64,000 bases of DNA, taken from Torymus aiolomorphi (Eukaryota > Arthropoda > Insecta > Hymenoptera > Torymidae). The notes under the pieces were generated by a model. That model was not told the origin of the DNA and made no database searches. It saw nothing but the letters and a program-made list of their open reading frames with translations. A program made the position numbers and the translations under genes. Location: contig CM070877.1 of NCBI GenBank assembly GCA_036365515.1, forward strand, positions 87,621,022 through 87,685,021, read 5' to 3'. Shown here in pieces: positions 35,342-48,619 of this stretch. Each line of letters opens with the position of its first letter. Within the stretch, counting starts at the first letter, position 1.

Positions 35342-38010
35342 ACTCTCCCATCCTCTCTTTCTTCCCCCCCTCTCTCTCTCCCTCTGTACCAAAAACTTCA
35401 ATGAGAGCTTAAATATTTTTTCAAAACAACACGTTCTTTAAAAAACTAATTTTTTAAATATATTCTAACAACACAATTTGTCTATAGTCCTTTTATTTAT
35501 TCTAATCTCATCTATTCAATAAGCACTCTCTACAAATGGTAATAATTTTTTTCATGACTACAAATAATAATATTGTTAATAAAACTTTCTACGAGAGTAT
35601 AAAATAAGACAAGTATAGAAGTTTTTTCTGTATAATCTATAAAATAATATTTATGATTTTTTTAAAGAAGTCAAATAAATACTAGTAAAAAAGTCTTTTA
35701 CTTCTTTGAGTCAATGTATGCTCAAGAAATTATATGTAAGTACATTCAAATTGTTCACTGCAAATCAAACAAACGAAAGTTGTGAAATCAATTATCGATA
35801 GCCAAGTAATGCAAACCATTCTCCGAAAAACTGTATGACTATAATGTTCTCAGAAATGTATTCAAATTTCTTCATTCTTGTATTCAAATTAAATTAAATT
35901 AAATAAATTAAACAGAAGAAAGTACTGAAATTAATTAATTGTAGTCAAGTACCGGCCATAAGAACTTTTCGTACCTCGCATGTAAAATTACATTTTACAC
36001 CCACGTTGTAACTTCAAAATTATTCAGTCAGCGGGCATGAAGTACTTCTTAACGCCCAAGAGGCCCAATAGCTCACACACTCCTACAAAACTTTATAGTA
36101 CCTACGTACTTTACGCCCGTGTGGGCGAAAATTATTTTAATTATATAACTATAATGCCTTCCTTTTATTTCTAAAATTCAGAAGAATTTTTTCGGGTATT
36201 TACGAAAAGTCAAAGCCTATATAAAAAAATTACATAGTTACCAACACATCACTATTTTTCATTATTCCTCCTCAATTTTGAATTTTCTATAATATTACGC
36301 ATCTTAGAAGGACAAGAGAAGTCTAGAGCTGCCCTAGCAGGGTTGGTCCTCCGAACTCCCGTACATACTTGTCGGGCCCGACGGTTTGCAGTCACGTGGG
36401 CTACTTAAATGTAGAATACTAAATTTTTACATAAATTCATTAAAATTATTTATACCTATAAGTCCACCATAAATAATTACGTTGGCTCTAATTTTTAATT
36501 AATGCCGTTAAGTACAACATATCCGTACATGTACAGAATCATGATTTATATTTCATTATCGAACATATTTTTCCTTGTGTCCGTCTTTTTTAAAAGAGAA
36601 TAAAATAAAAAATTCATATAAATTTATAGCCTCCTCAAAAGTCCTTTATATTTTACTAACCGTTTTATAAGCAAAATATTTTATATCCTTTTCCCCCGTG
36701 TAAATATCATATAAGATCTCATATGAGAATTTCAGACAGCGCATATCTCGTATGAGATCTTATATGTGATGTCATATGCAATTTTATATATTGTGGGATC
36801 TCATATGAGACCTCATATGATATTTTCACTTGGGTGTGTACTTTCTATTTAAAAACAAAGTGATAGATTCATAGATCAGTAGTTAATATGTAGAAGCAAC
36901 CCATTTATACATTTTATCTGATCTTTAAACATATGAATATTTATATGAAAATGACCATGCCTTATAATGCAAATCGTCGGGCCCGCCAAGTATGTACGGG
37001 AGGTCGGAGGACCAACCCTGCTAGGGCAGCTCTAGACTTCTCTTGTCCTTCCAAAATGTCTAATAATATAGAAAGTTCAAAATTCAGGAGGAATAATGAA
37101 AAATAGTGATGTGTTGGTAACTATGTAATTTTTTTATTAGGCTTTGACTTTTCGTAAATACCTGAAAAAATTCTTATGAATTTTAGAAATAAAAAGAAGG
37201 CATTATAGTTATATAATTAAAATAATTTTCGCCCACACGGGCGTAAAGTACGTAGGTACTATAAAGTTTTGTAGGAGTGTGTGAGCTATTGGGCCTCTTG
37301 GGCGTTAAGTAGTACTTCATGCCCGCTGGCTGAATAATTTTGAAGTTACAACGTGGGCGTAAAATGTAATTTTACATGCGAGGTACGAAAAGTTCTTATG
37401 GCCGGTACTTGACTACAATTAATTAATTTCAGTACTTTCTTGTGTTTAATTTATTTAATTTAATTTAATTTGTTTACAAGAATGAAGAAATTTGAATACA
37501 TTTCTGAGAACATTATAGTCATACAGTTTTTCGGAGAATGGTTTGCATTACTTGGCTATCAATAATTGATTCCACAACTTTCGTTTGTTTGATTTGCAGT
37601 GAACAATTTGAATGTACTTACATATAATTTCTTGAGTATACATTGACTCAAAGAAGTAAAAGACTTTTTTACTAGTATTTATTTGACTTCTTTTAAAAAA
37701 TCATAAATATTATTTTATAGATTATACAGAAAAAACTTCTATACTTGTATTATTTTATACTTCCGTAGAAAGTTTTATTAACAATATTATTATTTGTACA
37801 GTCATGAAAAAAATTATTACCATTTGTAGAGAGGGCTTATTGAATATATGAGATTAGAATAAATAAAAGGACTATAGACAAATTGTGTTGTTAGAATATA
37901 TTTAAAAAATTAGTTTTTTAAAGAACGTGTTGTTTTGAAAAAATATTTAAGCTCTCATTAAAGTTTTTGGTACAGAGGGAGAGAGAGAGAGGGAAGAAAG
38001 AGAGGATGGG
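35342..38010. repeat. 2.67-kb palindrome, arms about 1.05 kb
   Basis: The left arm (about 35342-36395) pairs with the right arm (about 36972-38010) nearly end to end. Outer words are CTCCCATCCTCTCTTTCTTCC and GGAAGAAAGAGAGGATGGGAG; inner words are GTCTAGAGCTGCCCTAGCAG and its complement. Identity looks around 95%. The 575-bp spacer is AT-rich, with repeated ATATGAGATCTCATAT-type palindromic words (36710-36830). The right arm directly abuts the right arm of the longer inverted repeat at 38012. Confidence 0.88.
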
Positions 38011-38011
38011 A

Positions 38012-39018
38012 GATCTTTTATACATTGACAAAATTCAGTGACAAGATCCATGACATGAGATGTATGAGTAATATTAAGTTCGCAAATCCACCTGTTTGTC
38101 GAAAATACAAATTCTTTGTTTCTATTGATATTTAAAAAATACACAACTATTTTCAGGAGGCATTGCCAATCTCGATCCGCGGCTTGTTTTGAAGGATTTT
38201 TAAGAAAGTATCAGAAAAAATTTTGAAACAAGATTTCGAACAAAAAATATTCTGCGGCAAAATTTTTTTTTTTTTAAGGGGTTATATCTGGTTGGAGCTC
38301 AAAAAAAAAAGGCCTTTTTTCATATTTTTTTTGAGCTCGTTTTTAAATTAGCATAAATAAATAATATATGAATCGGTTAAGCAACTCTTTTTTGGGAATA
38401 TAAAAAAATTTTTTTATTGGTGAAAATTTACAAAATGGCGGCTATTTGTCAATAAATGTAAAGCAGTATTTGAAAAAGTATCTCTGCGGCACGCAGTAGA
38501 AGTCCTCTGGATCACCATCTGGAACAATAAAAAAATTTTTTTCATATATACATGAGTTTTGCGGTTGAAGTACACACGATTATATTTTTAGGAATTTTTT
38601 TCGCAAAATGGCGGTTGTTCAAACAAAAAGTTGCGTTTTCGACGAAAAAAATCGACTTAAATTGTTTATAACTTTTTTAATTGTTTATCGATCGTTGAAA
38701 TCGTGTGTACTTAAACAGATAATCTAATGAAGAAGCTACAGTTAAAATTTCAAATCAATCGGATGAAAACTCATCGAGTTTTACTGCATGCCGATTTTGA
38801 AAACTTGGTTTTACTGCTTGGTTTTAAAACTTGGTTTTAAAACTTGGTTTTACTGCGTGCCGATTTTGAAAATTTGTCTGAGTTTCTTTCATGTTTGGAC
38901 ATTATTGATCATAAATCTAGGGATGTTTTACCATACTTTAAGCCAATAAAAAAAAAATGGAAAAAAAAAAAATTCCAACCAGATATAACCCCTTAAGTTA
39001 AGGTATACTAAGAAGCAA
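38012..39018. repeat. right arm of long-range inverted repeat, split by a TTAA element
   Basis: 38012-38277 plus 38993-39018 pair with 28217-28487. The TTAA element at 38278-38992 interrupts the arm exactly where the left arm is continuous, which shows it arrived later. Confidence 0.78.
38274..38996. mobile_element. 715-bp TTAA-flanked non-autonomous transposon
   Basis: TTAA at 38274-38277 and 38993-38996. Perfect 19-bp terminal inverted repeats, GGGGTTATATCTGGTTGGA. The interior is AT-rich with two AAAATGGCGG words (38432, 38605) and no coding. Like the 33507 insert it has GGGG ends at TTAA; piggyBac or Kolobok type. Confidence 0.92.
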
Positions 39019-39019
39019 C

Positions 39020-39263
39020 CCAAGTGGCTCACGTGGCTTCGCTGGGCTTGAACCATATGCGCGATCAGTGCGTCGAGTTGGAGCGGAGTGGGGGTATACC
39101 CGGTGTAGCGCGAGAAGACGCGCGCCCGGCGCAGCTCGTGAGTTGGCTGCGATCACACTATACTACCATTTTGACACGCGATCTGTTCGTGGAATCGCAG
39201 CGGAGCGAGGAATCGACTCAGCCGGCGCCGGCTCGCGTGAGTCCGCTGCGCTCGAAGTATATA
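39020..39263. other. GC-rich segment, partly repeated at 40230
   Basis: GCGATCAGTGCGTCGAGTTGGAGCG... and a GCGAGAAGAC..CGCAGCTC pattern recur at 40230-40310. The open frames here have no recognisable motif. Confidence 0.5.
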
Positions 39264-40223
39264 TAGGGTAGATGTCCGTATTAGTGTGGGTTTAAGAAAT
39301 TCTTCAGTTTTGTCGCATAATAATAGACTATTTAAGCTGTCTCCGGGAGATTCCGGACAGATTATGTTGATAATAAAACTAATAATCTACAAGAAACAAT
39401 TTTTTTATAGAAAAATATTAATATTTACGAAAGTTACAAACAACATAAAAAAAAAAAATTTGTACGCATTTGTGTGCCCTAGCAGACAACAAAGTACATT
39501 TTTGTGTTCCCCGTATTAATGTGGGTGTACACGTTTGTGTGCCCCACATTAGTGTGTCTTGATAATATTATCGTTACCAACAAAATTATTTTGTTAACTG
39601 TAGTGCATTTATAATCAATTTCTAACCCTTGTTTACATTGAATGTGAATTAATTCCAATACTACACTGGTAAAAACTGCTGAAGGTCGTCAATGCGATAT
39701 GAAACAACGTTTGTGCGCAGACAACCTAACCTAACTTTTCTGTTCAAGCGCCGATACGAGCATGCTCGTATTGTATTTGTGCACACACAAATCTGGACAA
39801 GTCATTTTTCACTGCCCTATTAGTAGACACCATTAATTAAATATTAAAATCAATTGGAAACCTTAATATTAAGGTTTATTATGTAACATAATATTATTTC
39901 ATGATGTAATCAATTGTATCCTATATTAAAATCCTTCCGAAACATTCTCTAATGTTAGTTTTAAAAATGTCATTTCTTAGCAAGTTTAGACGAGGAAACG
40001 CCGTGACATACCGCAAGCCGTGAAACATATTTCTGAAAGTTCTTTTTTAATGTTATAGTAAATGAAAACAAATTAAGTAATTAATTCTATTTAAACTTAA
40101 TTAACTATACTTTATGAAAAAAAATATTTTAGCGTTACTTTTTTACTCGTTCATTTCTAGGATATGTTTTAATAATAGGGCACACAAATATGGACAGGCA
40201 CACTAATACGTACAGCTACCCTA
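39264..40223. mobile_element. 956-bp TA-flanked short-TIR transposon
   Basis: The element 39266-40221 starts GGGTAGATGTCCGTATTAGT, and its other end reads GGGTAGCTGTACGTATTAGT when inverted (about 21 of 23 matching). TA lies on both sides. Words such as TTAGTGTG and CACACAAATATGGACA recur inside. No transposase; Tc1/mariner-type non-autonomous element is the best guess. Confidence 0.8.
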
Positions 40224-40316
40224 CCTTTCCGCGATCAGTGCATCGATTCGGAGTGGAGAGGGGGTAGAGCGAGAAGACAGTTCGGCCTGGCCATCGCGCA
40301 GCTCATAATCAGGACG

Positions 40317-41800
40317 CTATGGGTACCGTCCCGTAAACCTGTTGTCCCTTACGTTCTTTCGCGTGCAGAATTCGAATTTGGAGTCCTCTTTTAATTAAAC
40401 TGGTATAGTATTGTTTAAACAACAATTGTTTAAATAAATAACCAAATAATCGGTTTTTAGCCATCGGTGTATTTTTTTCTTACAATAAACCTTATTTTGA
40501 GAAGAAAAGGTCCTTTAGTTCACCTACGAAGAATGCATCACTATGCATTCTTGATAGGTAAACCAAACATATTGTTTTTTAATTCTATTTTCTTAATTTT
40601 TAAAAATTTTTAGCCATTTTTGAAATCAATGGGGATTAATCTTCTTCAAAAATTAAAACTCATGTGATATTATCTTTATACTTTGTATAACAATTTAAAG
40701 ATCAAAAAACTTTTATTTGAACTAACTATAAATCATACTATTTCAATTTTTAAGAAATTAATATGGAAATAAATAAATCACTAAACTTTTCATACATTAA
40801 AGAAAAAGTAATGTATCTGGATATTTCAAATGAATGCCTATTTTATATCTATTAATCCTCTTAATATGTGTTAGATTAATAATTATAAAATATATTGTGC
40901 CATAAGTAAGTAGGAATTTTGGAAGTAATATTAGATTAAAACGAATGACATGCTGCTGTATAAGCGCTGAAATTTAATGCACATCTTTTTGCGCATATAG
41001 AAAACTGAATAACTGTAAAAACAAGTTTCAATAAATTAATTTTATAGCTATTACTAAAAATTATTTACTTCAAAAGTTCTTTATATGAGTAATTATCTAA
41101 AGGTGATGATATTTATTTGTAAATACAATATTATTATTAAAATTAATAATTACTATACCTAATGTAATATTAATCTAATACAGTTAATTACGATTAATAG
41201 ATATAAAAACCATAATACATTTAATATATTGCATAAAAGTCATTAAAATAGTAATAACATGGAGTAATGTTACGAATATGGCAATGTTTAATATTTATTA
41301 CTAAAATAAATAGTTAAAAAATTTGTTTTGAGATTTAAATGGTTACTAATGTGGTATAAAGACATACCTATATCACATGTATTTAAATTTTCGGAAGAGA
41401 TTAATCCGCATTGATTTTAAAATTGGCTAAAAATGTTTAAAAATTAAGAAAATAGAATTTTAAAATATCATGTTTTTCACTATTTTATAACACTGCGTGA
41501 CCTAAACCCACACTTAGGGCCTGGATAGGCGTGACAGCGGGCTTAGGGCAGGCACTGCTATCAAATTCTATATGCTACTTAGGTCACACGTATCGTAATG
41601 TACTATTACGTTGGTGAACGAAAGAACCGTTTCTTCTCAAAATAGCTTATATTTTCAGAACAAATTATCCGATAGAAAAACGGTTATTTTGTTATTTTTT
41701 TAAACAATATTGTACCACTTTTATCAAAAAATACCTCGAGATTCGGATTCTTCATGCCAAAAAATCTAAGGGGCACTGCAGGTTTACTAGGCCAGTCGGT
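40317..41800. mobile_element. 1.48-kb foldback element, diverged arms
   Basis: The left arm (about 40317-40700) pairs with the right (about 41370-41800). Shared inverted words include GTAAACCTG, TATTTTGAGAAGAAA.GGT, GTTCACC and TTTTTAGCCA. Arms are perhaps 75-80% identical, so it is older than most foldbacks here. The spacer is AT-rich and non-coding. Exact ends are uncertain. Confidence 0.7.
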
Positions 41801-41995
41801 AGAGACTTTTAGATGGAAAAACGATGTACAAGCAATTTTTCATTTACGATCGGTTCATCTCAACGTCCTCTATCTTAACAACATCCTTGTTATCCAAAGT
41901 CTCAAAACTGTGAACTCCATTTTTGGTTTTAACCATTTATGAAAAATTTCGTGACTTTATTTGGTTTTTCTCTTATATCTCGTTCTAGAGGCACT

Positions 41996-43029
41996 TTAAC
42001 CCGTTTCGGCCCGGAACTCCCAAATTTTCGTCTGATTATCGATACGATAACTTTTTATGTTGAAAGTGTTTAAAATACTTGAAAAATATAATTTCCGACG
42101 TAAAATTTTATGTACTTTCAGAATCCGTCCTCAAAATTGCAACACCATCAATATTTAAAACATTATAAGCCATTTTAGCCAAAAAAACACAGTTTTCTCA
42201 AAATAAATTTTTTTTGATCGAAATTTACGTACCGAAACAGAATTGATCCGTGAGTCTAACCAGTGAAAGTTGTGGAGTAATTACCTATACTTTGAAGTGG
42301 CATAAGTCTGAAATCGAATTTCAAAATAGCGGCCACGGGAATGGTCATTTTTCAGCGAAAATCTCATAAAATAATTTGCCATTTTTTTCCTTGAAAAGGA
42401 TTAACTTTGCAAAAAAATTTTTATAGATTAAAAAGTGATTAAAATTAGTCAAAGAAAACGTGGAAATTTTTTCAGAATTTTTTTAGATCATATTTGGATT
42501 TTTGAAAAATGGCTGATTCCGAAAAATCCAAAAATTATGCGAAAAATTCTGAAAAAATTTCTACGTGTTCTTTAAATAATTCTAAATACTTTTTAATCTA
42601 TAACAATTTTTTTGCAAACTTACTCCTTTTCAAGGAAAAAAATTGCAAAGTATTTTATGAGATATTCGCTGAAAAATAACCATTCCCGTGGCCGCCATTT
42701 TGAAATTCGATTTCAAACCAATGCCACTACAAAGTATAGGTAATTACTCCACAACTTTCGCTGGTAAGACACACGGATCAATTCTGTTTCGGTACGAAAA
42801 TTTCGATCAACAAAAAATTTTTTTCGAGAAAACCATGTTTTTTTGACTAAAATGGCTTATAATTTTTTAAATATTGATGGTATTGCAATTTTGAGGACGG
42901 ATTCTGAAAGTACATAAAATTTTACGTCAGAAATCGTATTCTTCAAGTTTTTTAAACACTTGAAACATAAAAAGTTATCGTATCGATAATCAGACGAAAA
43001 TTTGGGAGTTCCTGGCCGAAACGAGTTAA
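41996..43029. mobile_element. 1.03-kb TTAA-flanked palindromic transposon
   Basis: TTAA at 41996-41999 and 43026-43029 flank 42000-43025. Ends are CCCGTTTCGGCC and GGCCGAAACGAG. The two halves pair almost over their whole length (about 490 bp each) with AGTTGTGGAGTAATTACCTA in opposite orientation in each. Each arm carries a GGCCGCCATTTTG-type word (one mutated). No coding. Confidence 0.88.
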
Positions 43030-43786
43030 GGAAAAAGTAGTCCAGATCATTTTTGTTTCTTATTAAATTTCTATCAAAGTTAGCTTTGTTTGAAGTCTAT
43101 AACGGCAATAGTTACCTTGAAAAACCATCAAAGTTGAAAATAGTACTTTTCGATACTAGTACAATAAAAAGAATTCTGGCACGAGTGTGAGTTGACAATC
43201 ACACTCGTCGTGTCAGAATCATTTTTATCATGAGTATTGAACATTATTTTTTAACATAACGCGCGTAATGTGCTATTTTAGCGCATGCTTGAAAACCTAA
43301 GCGTGCGTAAAAGTAGTGCTTTACGCATGGAGTGTCAAAATAGTACATAACGCAACTAGTGCGCAAAATACATTATTCCCGGGTGACCTATTGTGCACGT
43401 GTTGCGCATACTATTTTTCCTAACGAGATGAGCAGAGTTCGATTTTGCACACTCCGTTAGAAAAAACATATTTTTTTTCATTATTATATAACTTTTGATC
43501 AAAAAGCCAGAATAACCTGAAATTTTATATGAAACATGTTTTTGTCTGTACAAAGGCGCATGCCAAATTTCAAATGAATTCATTGTTTATTACACAAGAA
43601 ATTAGGGGAGGGAGGGTCGTTTTTCTTTCGTCCTTAATTACATATTGCACCGCGTCTACAAAAATCATGAGACACCGTTCAGCAAAGTTTAGAAAAATCA
43701 TAAAACTCTTCAACTTTAATATCCATTTTTAAAATTTTAATTTTCAATTTGGACCGAAGTTATAGGGGTTAATACGCGACCACCAC
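43030..43786. other. unassigned AT-rich stretch
   Basis: Contains GCGCATGC/GCGCACTA-type short words near 43270-43410 suggestive of an old repeat. No gene. Confidence 0.45.
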
Positions 43787-46700
43787 ATTGTTTACGCACA
43801 CGTCTAAAATGTTTAAACATTTCCAAAATAATTTTACTTTTTTAATCGGTGTAATACATCTCTGGAAAGGTCTTGAAAAAGTGCTATAATTAAAAAAAAA
43901 TAATTATTGTAACCCGATAAATATTTTAAGGATGAAATAGTATATTACGACACAAGGCCAGGAAGTTGGATTTCCGGCTGGATTCTCGGCTTCGCCTCGG
44001 GCGTCAAAATGGCGCCGGCCAGGGCATTCAACATTCTGGCCAAGTGTCGTATACTATTTTTCTTCATCCCCCGCCGAAAGTACGCCCATATAGTTTTGAT
44101 ATTAATTAATAAAATAGCGTTGTTAGTTGCTAACTACGGCTCGGCCATATGTATAAAAGGCCTGCTTCAGCGCCACTTTACATATCGCGGAGCGTAAGGC
44201 TCGACTTCTGCTTTTTTTGATGCCCACCCGACTTTTGCAAAACCAAGGCGAAGCCGAGGTTTTGCTGGTCGGGGCGGGCATCAAAAACACTAGCAAAAGA
44301 TACTTAAAAAAGATGATGGACCAACAATATGTACATACTTAATTGGTACTCATTTCAACTACAGAACAACCTCTCAATGGTTCCTCTGTTTGTCTTTTTC
44401 TATCCCATAAGCCATACATTATAGAATGAGAGTCAAAAAACTTTCACATATAAGTATATAGCTACACCATGTCTTGAAACTCAAAATGTAAATATCATGT
44501 CTATATAGAAGCTTTCTGACAGTGTGTATGCAATATAAGAACATAATTGATTATCAGAGTTATAAATATATTGTTCAATATATTAATAATAACATAAAAT
44601 TAATTTAATACGCCTATATCTTTTCAATTTTCCGATTTTACAAATGATTTTCTTGTCATCACATTTGGAAGGGTTAGCATAGTTTAGGTTACAACACGTG
44701 CGCTGTCGTGGACGTCGCCACGCAACGATCAACAAAGAACGGCCACAAAAGTCGCTCTTCCCGGCGCGAAATCGAGCCGGGAAAACTGTACTTTCGGCTA
44801 GGGGATGAAGAAAACATGTTTGCGACTATTAAGGGTGTTGCAATTTAAATAGTGCTCTCACTCCTGCACGAATGTCCATTTCATAAAATTGAAAATGTTT
44901 ATGCAAAATGTCAATTCAAAATAATTGTTAGATTTTGAAAAATTATCGTCGGAAGTTAAAAGAAAAGTGCGCGCGCGGCCGCGCACGATGGCTGGGACTG
45001 CCGGCGCCGATCGTTAATGTCGTGGTGGAGGAAGGCGCGACTGTGTAGAGTTTACATGCCCACATGAATAAATCTTAAATGGAAAAAAGTGCGCGACTCT
45101 GTCTTTCACACACGCTTTTGTCTCTCTCGCACACTCTCTCCGTCTCTCTTTCTCACAAACGCTGAATTTTTCCGAGCCCGCTTCGCATCTCCGAAACTTT
45201 CTGACATTTTCAAATCGCATTTTGTCATAAACTATTTGATATAAAAGGACGATTTTTTATAAATCAACATGCCGCAAGGAGATCTACGCGCTTCTGTAAG
45301 CGTTAATAAAAAAAAAATTAATGAAGCTGTTATTTTCAACTTTTTAAAATTGAAGTTGACGATTTCTACTTTTTCTATTATTATTTATATATTAAGTTAT
45401 TAATAAATAACTAAAAAACAACTTGATATTCTTATATTTATGCACGATAATTACATTCAATATTAGATCTATTTATTTATGCATCTTCTCACATCGTTTA
45501 TGCCTTACAGTAGTAAAATTTCTTAACTTAGTATATCTATATTATGTATTTAAACTTTTGAAAAGCTTTTACAATGATTTAGTAGAAAAGAGTAATATTT
45601 GCCATGCTTTCTAAATTTGTCGGGATATAAAATTTGAATCAAATACAAACATTAACACCACTGAATTGAATTAAAACTTCTTTATTTGAACAAAATACAA
45701 TAATATTAATAGAATTACAAAATAGCTTACAAAATAATTAACTTATAAGAAATATTACACTTGAAATTATTCTAATTTTTTTTACATGGTACTTCATCAA
45801 TTGAATCATTTATGTTGTCGTGATTAACATCGTCTCATCATTCACAATAAAGTATAAACGATATAAAAAGAAGCGTTATCAAATATATGCAATAATGAAT
45901 GTAATTACTGCAAAATATAAAAAACTTTAAAAAAAGTTTAAATACAAATTTGTACTGCATATATTGTAGAAACCAAGGGGTAACTCCCGTTTAAACTTAA
46001 TAAAATAGAATAAAAAATATACCATATAGATACACTAGTAAGTTAAAAAGTTTTACTAGTGTTAAGTATAAAAGGTGAGAAAAGAAACGTAAACAAATAG
46101 ATCTAATAATGAATGTAATTACTGTGCATAAAAATAGGAAAAAGTAGAAATTGTCAATTTGAATTTTAAAAAGTTGAAAATAACACTTTCATTTTTTTTT
46201 TAAATTTATTTATTAACGCTTACAGAAACGCTTACATCTCCTTGCAGCTTGTTGATATAAAAAAAGTCTTTTTAAGTCAAATAGCTTATAAAAAAAAGCG
46301 ATTTGAAAATGTCAGAAAGTTCGCAGATGCGGAGTGGGGCCGAAAAAATACAGTGCCTGTGAGAAAAAGAAAGAGGGGAGAGTGTGCGAGAGAGATGAAG
46401 AGCGTGTGCCAGAGTCGCGCTTTCCCCCACCACGGCATTATCGATGGGGCGACAACAGTGCCCGCGGCAGCACGAGCTGCTTTCTTTTCACTTCCGACGA
46501 TAATTCTTCGAAATCTAACAATTATTTTGAATTACTATTTTGTGTAAACATTTTCTATTTTATGAAAAGGACACTTCTGCATTAAGAGCCAGAGCGCTAT
46601 TTAATGTACAACGCTCGCAATATTTGCAAACACGGTTTCATCATTATCTTTTAAAATATTTATCGGATTTGAATTCTTTTTTTTTTAAATAATAACATTT

Positions 46701-46797
46701 TTCAAGAACTTTCCGAAGGTATACCACCGCTTTAAAATAAATTATTTTTGAACGTGTTTAAATATTTTAGACGTACGCGTAAACAATTAGTAGTTTA
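43787..46797. mobile_element. 3-kb foldback with an insertion in its left arm
   Basis: The left arm (43787-43936 plus 44803-about 45600) pairs with the right arm (about 45960-46797). Inverted words include GTTTACGC..ACGTCTAAAAT, AAATAGTGCTCT, CCGACGATAAT, TTGAAAATGTCAGAAAGTT and AGATCTAATA.TGAATGTAATTA. Identity is about 75%. The arms contain a GC-rich segment (44960-45040; 46420-46470) and a GAGAGA/CTCTCT tract. No coding potential. Confidence 0.78.
43937..44802. mobile_element. insertion in the foldback left arm
   Basis: It lacks a counterpart in the opposite arm. GGATGAA lies at both joints (43930-43936 and 44803-44809). It contains a hairpin with GATGCCC..GGGCATC stems (44220-44281) and inverted CTTCATCCCC/GGGGATGAAG words (44062, 44800). 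Type unknown. Confidence 0.55.
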
Positions 46798-47986
46798 CAA
46801 AATTGAAATTTTGAAAATATTCAAAATGTTCTGGCCACTTAAACACCAGTTATGACCATGGCCGTAACTGGCCATGGCCATGGTTTTCTTTTCTCTAACT
46901 GGAAACTACGCAGTCTATGACGCTGAGGGCTTAGTCGTGAACTAATTAAATTATAAAGAGCGTACGTGTGGCCAAGAACGGAACAGTAGCCAGAACCGGT
47001 AAATCTACCCTATGTATGTACATATGTACATTACCTTTTTATTTATGTTATAATAAATAAGTAGGGACAATTCCGTTTCATTCCTCCATTTCACTTTCAA
47101 TTGCAAAAAATTAATAATTACTTTTTTCCCGAACTTTTTGGTAAAATCGGATACTTTAAGCTGCGTAAATCCGGATAGCTTATTTTCTCTTTTCTTTTAA
47201 TGTAATGATAAAATTATCATTGTTATTTATTGCCATCAAATTATCATTAAAGTTCTCTCGTAATCGGCGGTAGAAAATATATCAATTCCAAAATTTTGTA
47301 CTCAAGAGTCTCATGTGGGTAAGTGGCTAACGCGACCGATTGCCGTGTCAAGGGTCCAGTCAACAACGAAAAAAAATTTTTATTTTTCAATTTATTTATT
47401 TTAACATTAAACCTTTAACGCCTGAATTGCACAGTTTTTTATGAAAAGTTTGGCTGTATAGAATTAATATAAAATGATCAAATTTTTTATCATAACGTAT
47501 CTTTTCTACCATTTTTGAGATCGCTCTTTCGATTGCCGTGCTTAAAAATTGTAAAAAACTACTATAAACAATAAATTTTTATTGTTTATTTAAAAAATGT
47601 CATGAATTTTCAGGTACAAATTTTTTTTAAAGTGGATTTTCTTTATCAAAAAGTGTTCTAGTTGAGTTCTAAAATACATAAATCGTGCAATTTTTAGTTG
47701 CTCTTTGAGACTACGGGGTGCGATTTTTTTTTTTAGCAATGGCGGGTCCAAAATGGCGGCTACAACCCAAAAAATTTGTAATTTTCCATCGGTACCGCTT
47801 TTTTCCGTTAAAATTGAACTAGTTCAGTTTTTTATCAATTAATGTTTAGTTTTTATAGATGAAAAACATTTTTTGTCCAAAAAATATTAAATTAAAATAA
47901 AAATACAGCATGGCAATACCAAAATGGCTGCTAAAAGGCTACAAAATGGCCAAAAATCGATAAATATTCAGTTTTTCTCACTTTGT
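46798..47986. other. unassigned non-coding stretch
   Basis: Contains nested GGCCATGGCC-type palindromes (about 46855-46885), AT-rich sequence and AAAATGGCGG/AAAATGGC words (47750, 47926). A weak tRNA-like stretch at 47315-47370 is discussed as rejected. Confidence 0.45.
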
Positions 47987-48352
<366 letters not shown>

Positions 48353-48384
48353 TTCTATATTATATAGTTGTAAGGCCCAAATGG

Positions 48385-48595
48385 GTACCTACCCCCTCCA
48401 CCCTCTCCACCCCCCTCCATCTCCCCGCCACTTTTTACAGTGAAATCCTTTCAAATTTTACGTTATTTTGAAGGGTGTCTGCCCCTCCACCCCCTCCACC
48501 GCCCAACTCACCTCACCACTTCGCCTCCACGCCCACTCCAACGACGCCTCCACCTACACCTCCACCTACCCCTCCAGCTATCCCCTCCATACTTA
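48385..48595. repeat. C-rich CCCTCCA low-complexity tract
   Basis: CCCTCCA/CCTCCAC repeats on the plus strand. The minus strand is a G-run tract that could form G-quadruplexes. Frames over it are artefacts. Confidence 0.8.
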
Positions 48596-48619
48596 ATCTA
48601 TTACTCATATTATGCTAAA

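Noticed and set aside
28217..39018. Polinton/Maverick giant transposon
   Set aside because: The interval has long inverted ends, but I find no protein-primed polymerase, retroviral-like integrase, ATPase or capsid genes.
39715..39735. CCTAACCTAA, matching insect telomere TTAGG
   Set aside because: Only two units; such words are common in insect genomes and also occur in the LTRs here.
44009..44197. 62-codon plus-strand frame
   Set aside because: Lies in the insertion within a foldback arm; composition unremarkable and no motif.
47315..47370. tRNA-like stretch (GTAAGTGGCTAACGCGACCGATTGCCG)
   Set aside because: Box A is plausible and a poly-A-like stretch follows, so it may be a SINE relic, but box B is poor and no cloverleaf closes. 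Not supported as a tRNA gene.
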